Source: Boseongicola aestuarii (GTDB lineage: Bacteria; Pseudomonadota; Alphaproteobacteria; Rhodobacterales; Rhodobacteraceae). From it: a DNA stretch of 64,000 nucleotides. The DNA is taken from positions 97,501 to 161,500 of the forward strand of contig NZ_FXXQ01000007.1 of the NCBI RefSeq assembly GCF_900184815.1, in the 5' to 3' direction. The position numbers and the translations under genes were made by a program. Below the pieces are notes generated by a model. It saw nothing but the letters and a program-made list of their open reading frames with translations, had not been told where the DNA came from and ran no database searches. This document shows, piece by piece, positions 61,460-64,000 of the stretch; within the stretch, counting starts at the first letter, position 1; each line of letters starts with the position of its first letter.

Positions 61460-61469
61460 ATGCCCAACG

Positions 61470-61844
61470 TCATGCTGACATTCTGGCAGTGAGAATGTCG
61501 TGAATGACCTCCTCAATATCCGACCGCGACAGCGGCTTTTCGATAAAGTCGAAGCTTTGTAGTCGTTCGCCCAACTCGCATTTGTTGTAGCCAGAAGCAA
61601 AGATGACATGTGTTCCGCGCTCACGCAGCGCGATGCCAAGCTCGATTGTACGCTCGCCGTTACCAAGGTTTACATCCAACAAGGCCACATCGAAGCGCTC
61701 TGCGAGCACCAGGCTTTCCGCAGATTTGAGTGTATGAGCGACCCGCACCGACCCAAAGCCAAGGTCGGCGAGCACGCTGGCAGTTTCGATTGCGACAATG
61801 ATTTCGTCCTCGACGTGGAGAACGGATAAGTCAGAAAACGTCAT
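61470..61844 (-). CDS. Single-domain response regulator
   Basis: A 124-residue stand-alone receiver. Phosphorylation Asp in FDVALLDVNLGNG, acidic pair in LHVEDEIIVAIE, conserved Ser/Thr position in HVIFASGYN and Lys in FIEKPLSRSD. There is no output domain. It overlaps the end of the upstream HWE kinase gene by 14 nt, so the kinase is the obvious phosphodonor. ATG at 61844; a TTG start at 61880 lies further inside the kinase gene. Confidence 0.92.
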   Translation of the reverse strand: MTFSDLSVLHVEDEIIVAIETASVLADLGFGSVRVAHTLKSAESLVLAERFDVALLDVNLGNGERTIELGIALRERGTHVIFASGYNKCELGERLQSFDFIEKPLSRSDIEEVIHDILTARMSA

Positions 61845-64000
61845 AAACCACTTCTTCTTTCTTTTTTCCAAGGGTTTCAAAAGGGACAGTCATTTCGACG
61901 ACCAATCCATCGGGGAGCCAATCAGTTTCGACCGACCCATGGAGGCTGCCGGTAATTGTCGACGCGATGAGCTGGCTTCCAAATCCACTGCCCGAACCCG
62001 AAGGCACAGCGGGACCGCCACTTTCGATCCTTCGAAAAACAACCCGTTCCGCTGTCCCGTCATCAATCCGCATCCAGCTCAGGGACACTCGTCCCCCACC
62101 CTGCGAGAACGCGCCATATTTCACCGCATTGGTTGCAAGCTCGTGGATCGCCATTCCAAGCGCGACAGCCGCGCGGGCGTTCAATTCGATGCGCGGCCCT
62201 GCAAGGTTCACCCGCTCAACACCATAGACATGGGTCAACTCGGGTTCGATCAGCGCATAGATATCCGCGGCGCGCCAGTTCTCCTTTGTCAGAAGCTTGT
62301 GCGTCTGAGACAAAGCCCTGATCCGGGCAGCCAGCGTATCAAGAACGCTGACATCGGCACCGGCTTCGCGTCGCGCGCGGCTAACCAGTGCAAGCACGTT
62401 CGACAGCATGTTTTTCACCCGATGCTGAAGCTCTTGCATCATGCGTCGCAACTCAGCCTGCATTTCGGTTTGCTCGGTGATATCGCGGAAGTTGACGCCG
62501 ACAGCGACGATCTCGTCATCGATACGCACGGGATACCAATCCGTTGAAAAAAGCCGACGATCACCTGCGTGCGCGGCCGTCTCACCTTCCATATGCAAAC
62601 CAACAATCGGTTCGCCCTCACTCAGAACGGTCTTGAAGGCCGCATCGATCTGCTCGCCAAGATCCGGGACAATGTCCCTCATCTTCTCACCGAAATGTGC
62701 CGCTGCATCGCGTCCGTTGATTTCGGCCATTTGCCGGTTGACCCTCAGATATGTCGTGTCCGGTGACGTAAGCGCCATGGCCTGCGGGCTGACAAAATAA
62801 AGCTGCTCTATTTCGGCGAGGCTGCGCTGGGATACCCGCCGTTCGGCTTCTGCAGCGCTGACTGCCTGGCGGAGTTCCGTGATGCCGGTCATCGTGCAGA
62901 CGATGCCACGCCGCCTTGAGGCTCCGTCACCGGAATAACCCAATATTTTCAGGGCATAGCGACGGTCTCGACTGTTGGTTTCGACCTCTTCGTTGATCGG
63001 AACGCCGCTGGTCAGAACTTCACGACACCGCGCTCGGAGGTACGCCGTGTCGATGTCGCCACCAATGTCGTCGATCCGTCTTCCACAGTTGGCATCCACG
63101 AACCGAAAGACGCACTGACTGCCCGGCGTAAAGAACCTCAGCCGCAGATCATCGTCCAGAAATAGCGTGATGACATCCGTAGACCCCATCAAGTTCGCAA
63201 GATCGTCGTTCGCCTCGCGCAGTTCTGCGACTTTGCTCTGCAGCTCCTCATTCGTCGTTGAAAGCTCCTCGTTGCCCGACTGCAACTCCTCGTTCATAGA
63301 CATCATTTCTTCGTTTGAGCTTTTCAGCTCTTCGTTGGACGTCTCAAGCTCCTCGACTGTCGTTCGGATGGTCTCGCGTGCGTTTTCGAGTTCCGCTTCA
63401 ATGCCTTGCACGTAGCTGTCATCGAGGGAGCCGACTCCAGCGACAACTACCTCGCGGTGCTCGACCAGATCCAGACGGTCCTCGATCACCAACAACCGCG
63501 ACCGATCCTCGAGAAACTCGAGCGACAGGAGGATGCGTACGTCCTTCCCGGCAAACTTGCCGCGATACTCCTGTTCACAACGCTCACCGTCCCGTTCCGC
63601 ACTTGCAAGTAGCCGCCGAAGCGCCGGTTCAAGTTCCGCAACAATTAGCTGCGTCAGACCGAGACGCGTCGACCCCGGCTTGATCCGGAAATAGGGAACG
63701 GCGCGTTCGGAAGTATAAATCAGGTTACCCGCCTTGTCGGCGACAATAAACGGCGGCGCGATCTTGTCGATCAGAGTGCGCGCATAGGGTTCGCGCGAAG
63801 CCTGTCGCAAGGCGTCTTCGGGTTCGGTTCGCGCACAATAGGGTGAGGCGGAGGTTGCCGGAAAGTTCAATCGCTGCGCCGGGCCTTTGCTCCGTCGATA
63901 GAGACGCAGACGGCTGTTGTTCGGGGCGAAAAGCTGGTTGTTGTTGCGTGGCATCTCGCTTGGACCGAGAAAGAGATGCCCCCCTTCGTTGAGAGCGTAG
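61831..64000 (-). CDS. CheB/CheR-PAS-HWE histidine kinase hybrid (partial; N-terminal part beyond the window)
   Basis: The frame is open to the right edge. The visible part begins in the C-terminal end of a CheR methyltransferase domain: ALNEGGHLFLGPSE, then LFAPNNSRLRLYRR. Next come a PAS-like region, a long coiled coil of NEEL repeats (SNEELKSSNEEMMSMNEELQ), two more PAS domains, and an HWE kinase: H-box LQHRVKNMLSNVLALV, WRAADIY, and N-box AIHELATNAVKYGAFS. About 723 residues are visible. An internal ATG at 63954 is therefore not the real start. A response-regulator gene overlaps the 3' end. Confidence 0.88.
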   Translation of the reverse strand, partial: YALNEGGHLFLGPSEMPRNNNQLFAPNNSRLRLYRRSKGPAQRLNFPATSASPYCARTEPEDALRQASREPYARTLIDKIAPPFIVADKAGNLIYTSERAVPYFRIKPGSTRLGLTQLIVAELEPALRRLLASAERDGERCEQEYRGKFAGKDVRILLSLEFLEDRSRLLVIEDRLDLVEHREVVVAGVGSLDDSYVQGIEAELENARETIRTTVEELETSNEELKSSNEEMMSMNEELQSGNEELSTTNEELQSKVAELREANDDLANLMGSTDVITLFLDDDLRLRFFTPGSQCVFRFVDANCGRRIDDIGGDIDTAYLRARCREVLTSGVPINEEVETNSRDRRYALKILGYSGDGASRRRGIVCTMTGITELRQAVSAAEAERRVSQRSLAEIEQLYFVSPQAMALTSPDTTYLRVNRQMAEINGRDAAAHFGEKMRDIVPDLGEQIDAAFKTVLSEGEPIVGLHMEGETAAHAGDRRLFSTDWYPVRIDDEIVAVGVNFRDITEQTEMQAELRRMMQELQHRVKNMLSNVLALVSRARREAGADVSVLDTLAARIRALSQTHKLLTKENWRAADIYALIEPELTHVYGVERVNLAGPRIELNARAAVALGMAIHELATNAVKYGAFSQGGGRVSLSWMRIDDGTAERVVFRRIESGGPAVPSGSGSGFGSQLIASTITGSLHGSVETDWLPDGLVVEMTVPFETLGKKKEEVVYDVF

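Overview
The window looks like a chromosomal segment of a marine-type Rhodobacteraceae (Roseobacter-group alphaproteobacterium). This rests on gene content and family-specific signals: a phaZ/phaC/phaP locus with TGC-type operators, an mbfA gene behind an Irr-type iron control element, two alphaproteobacterial SOS boxes of the form GTTC-N7-GTTC, a class II aroA, and many DUF-type genes common in this family. Coding density is high and both strands are used about equally. I see no tRNA, rRNA, CRISPR array, insertion sequence or prophage. The call is made from recognised families only; no database search was possible.

Layout. 0-11 kb: msrPQ with a Cys-rich small ORF between them, two tandem fasciclin proteins, an SOS-type imuB, cytochrome c', an I78-type inhibitor, adhC, a SecD-P1-like secreted protein, a GNAT enzyme, a ClpP paralogue, a NYN-domain protein, a TetR regulator and the iron exporter mbfA. 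11-22 kb: phoH and miaB separated by an ArsR/SRPBCC pair, several unknown exported proteins, a 2-hydroxyacid dehydrogenase, a VOC protein behind a SoxR-like promoter, trmB and aroA. 22-29 kb: copA-cueR and an oligopeptide-type ABC operon without a binding protein. 29-43 kb: a DUF2157 membrane protein with a clear operator pair, an adenosine-kinase-like PfkB/HAD/nth cluster, acr3, an Ada-like repair protein, an OmpA lipoprotein, MFS and GntR genes, an aldo/keto reductase and ettA.

43-50 kb is the most unusual part: two cold-shock genes with similar long leaders, a DUF2938 protein, a solitary BrnA-like protein preceded by four 11-bp tandem repeats, about 1 kb without a convincing gene, and an imuA-like gene with its own SOS box. 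50-57 kb: an XRE regulator sharing a perfect palindrome with a desaturase gene, a DMT transporter, Nudix and DUF983 genes, then a compact ECF-sigma operon (EF-hand protein, sigma factor, one-TM putative anti-sigma, Spy/CpxP-like sensor) and a PleD-like diguanylate cyclase. 57-64 kb: the PHA locus, a single-domain response regulator and the C-terminal part of a CheB/CheR-PAS-HWE kinase running off the right edge.

Genes that plainly work together are msrP/msrQ (periplasmic methionine-sulfoxide repair), copA/cueR (copper efflux and its sensor), oppB/C/D/F (peptide import), phaZ/phaC/phaP (PHA breakdown, synthesis and granule coating), imuA/imuB (SOS mutagenesis, here about 42 kb apart but both with a box about 17 bp before the start), the ECF operon, and the kinase/response-regulator pair. 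A recurring intergenic element (GGATATTT... CCAAAAAGAA or CAGAAGAAG) occurs about eleven times in the first 41 kb, next to gene ends, twice as facing pairs.
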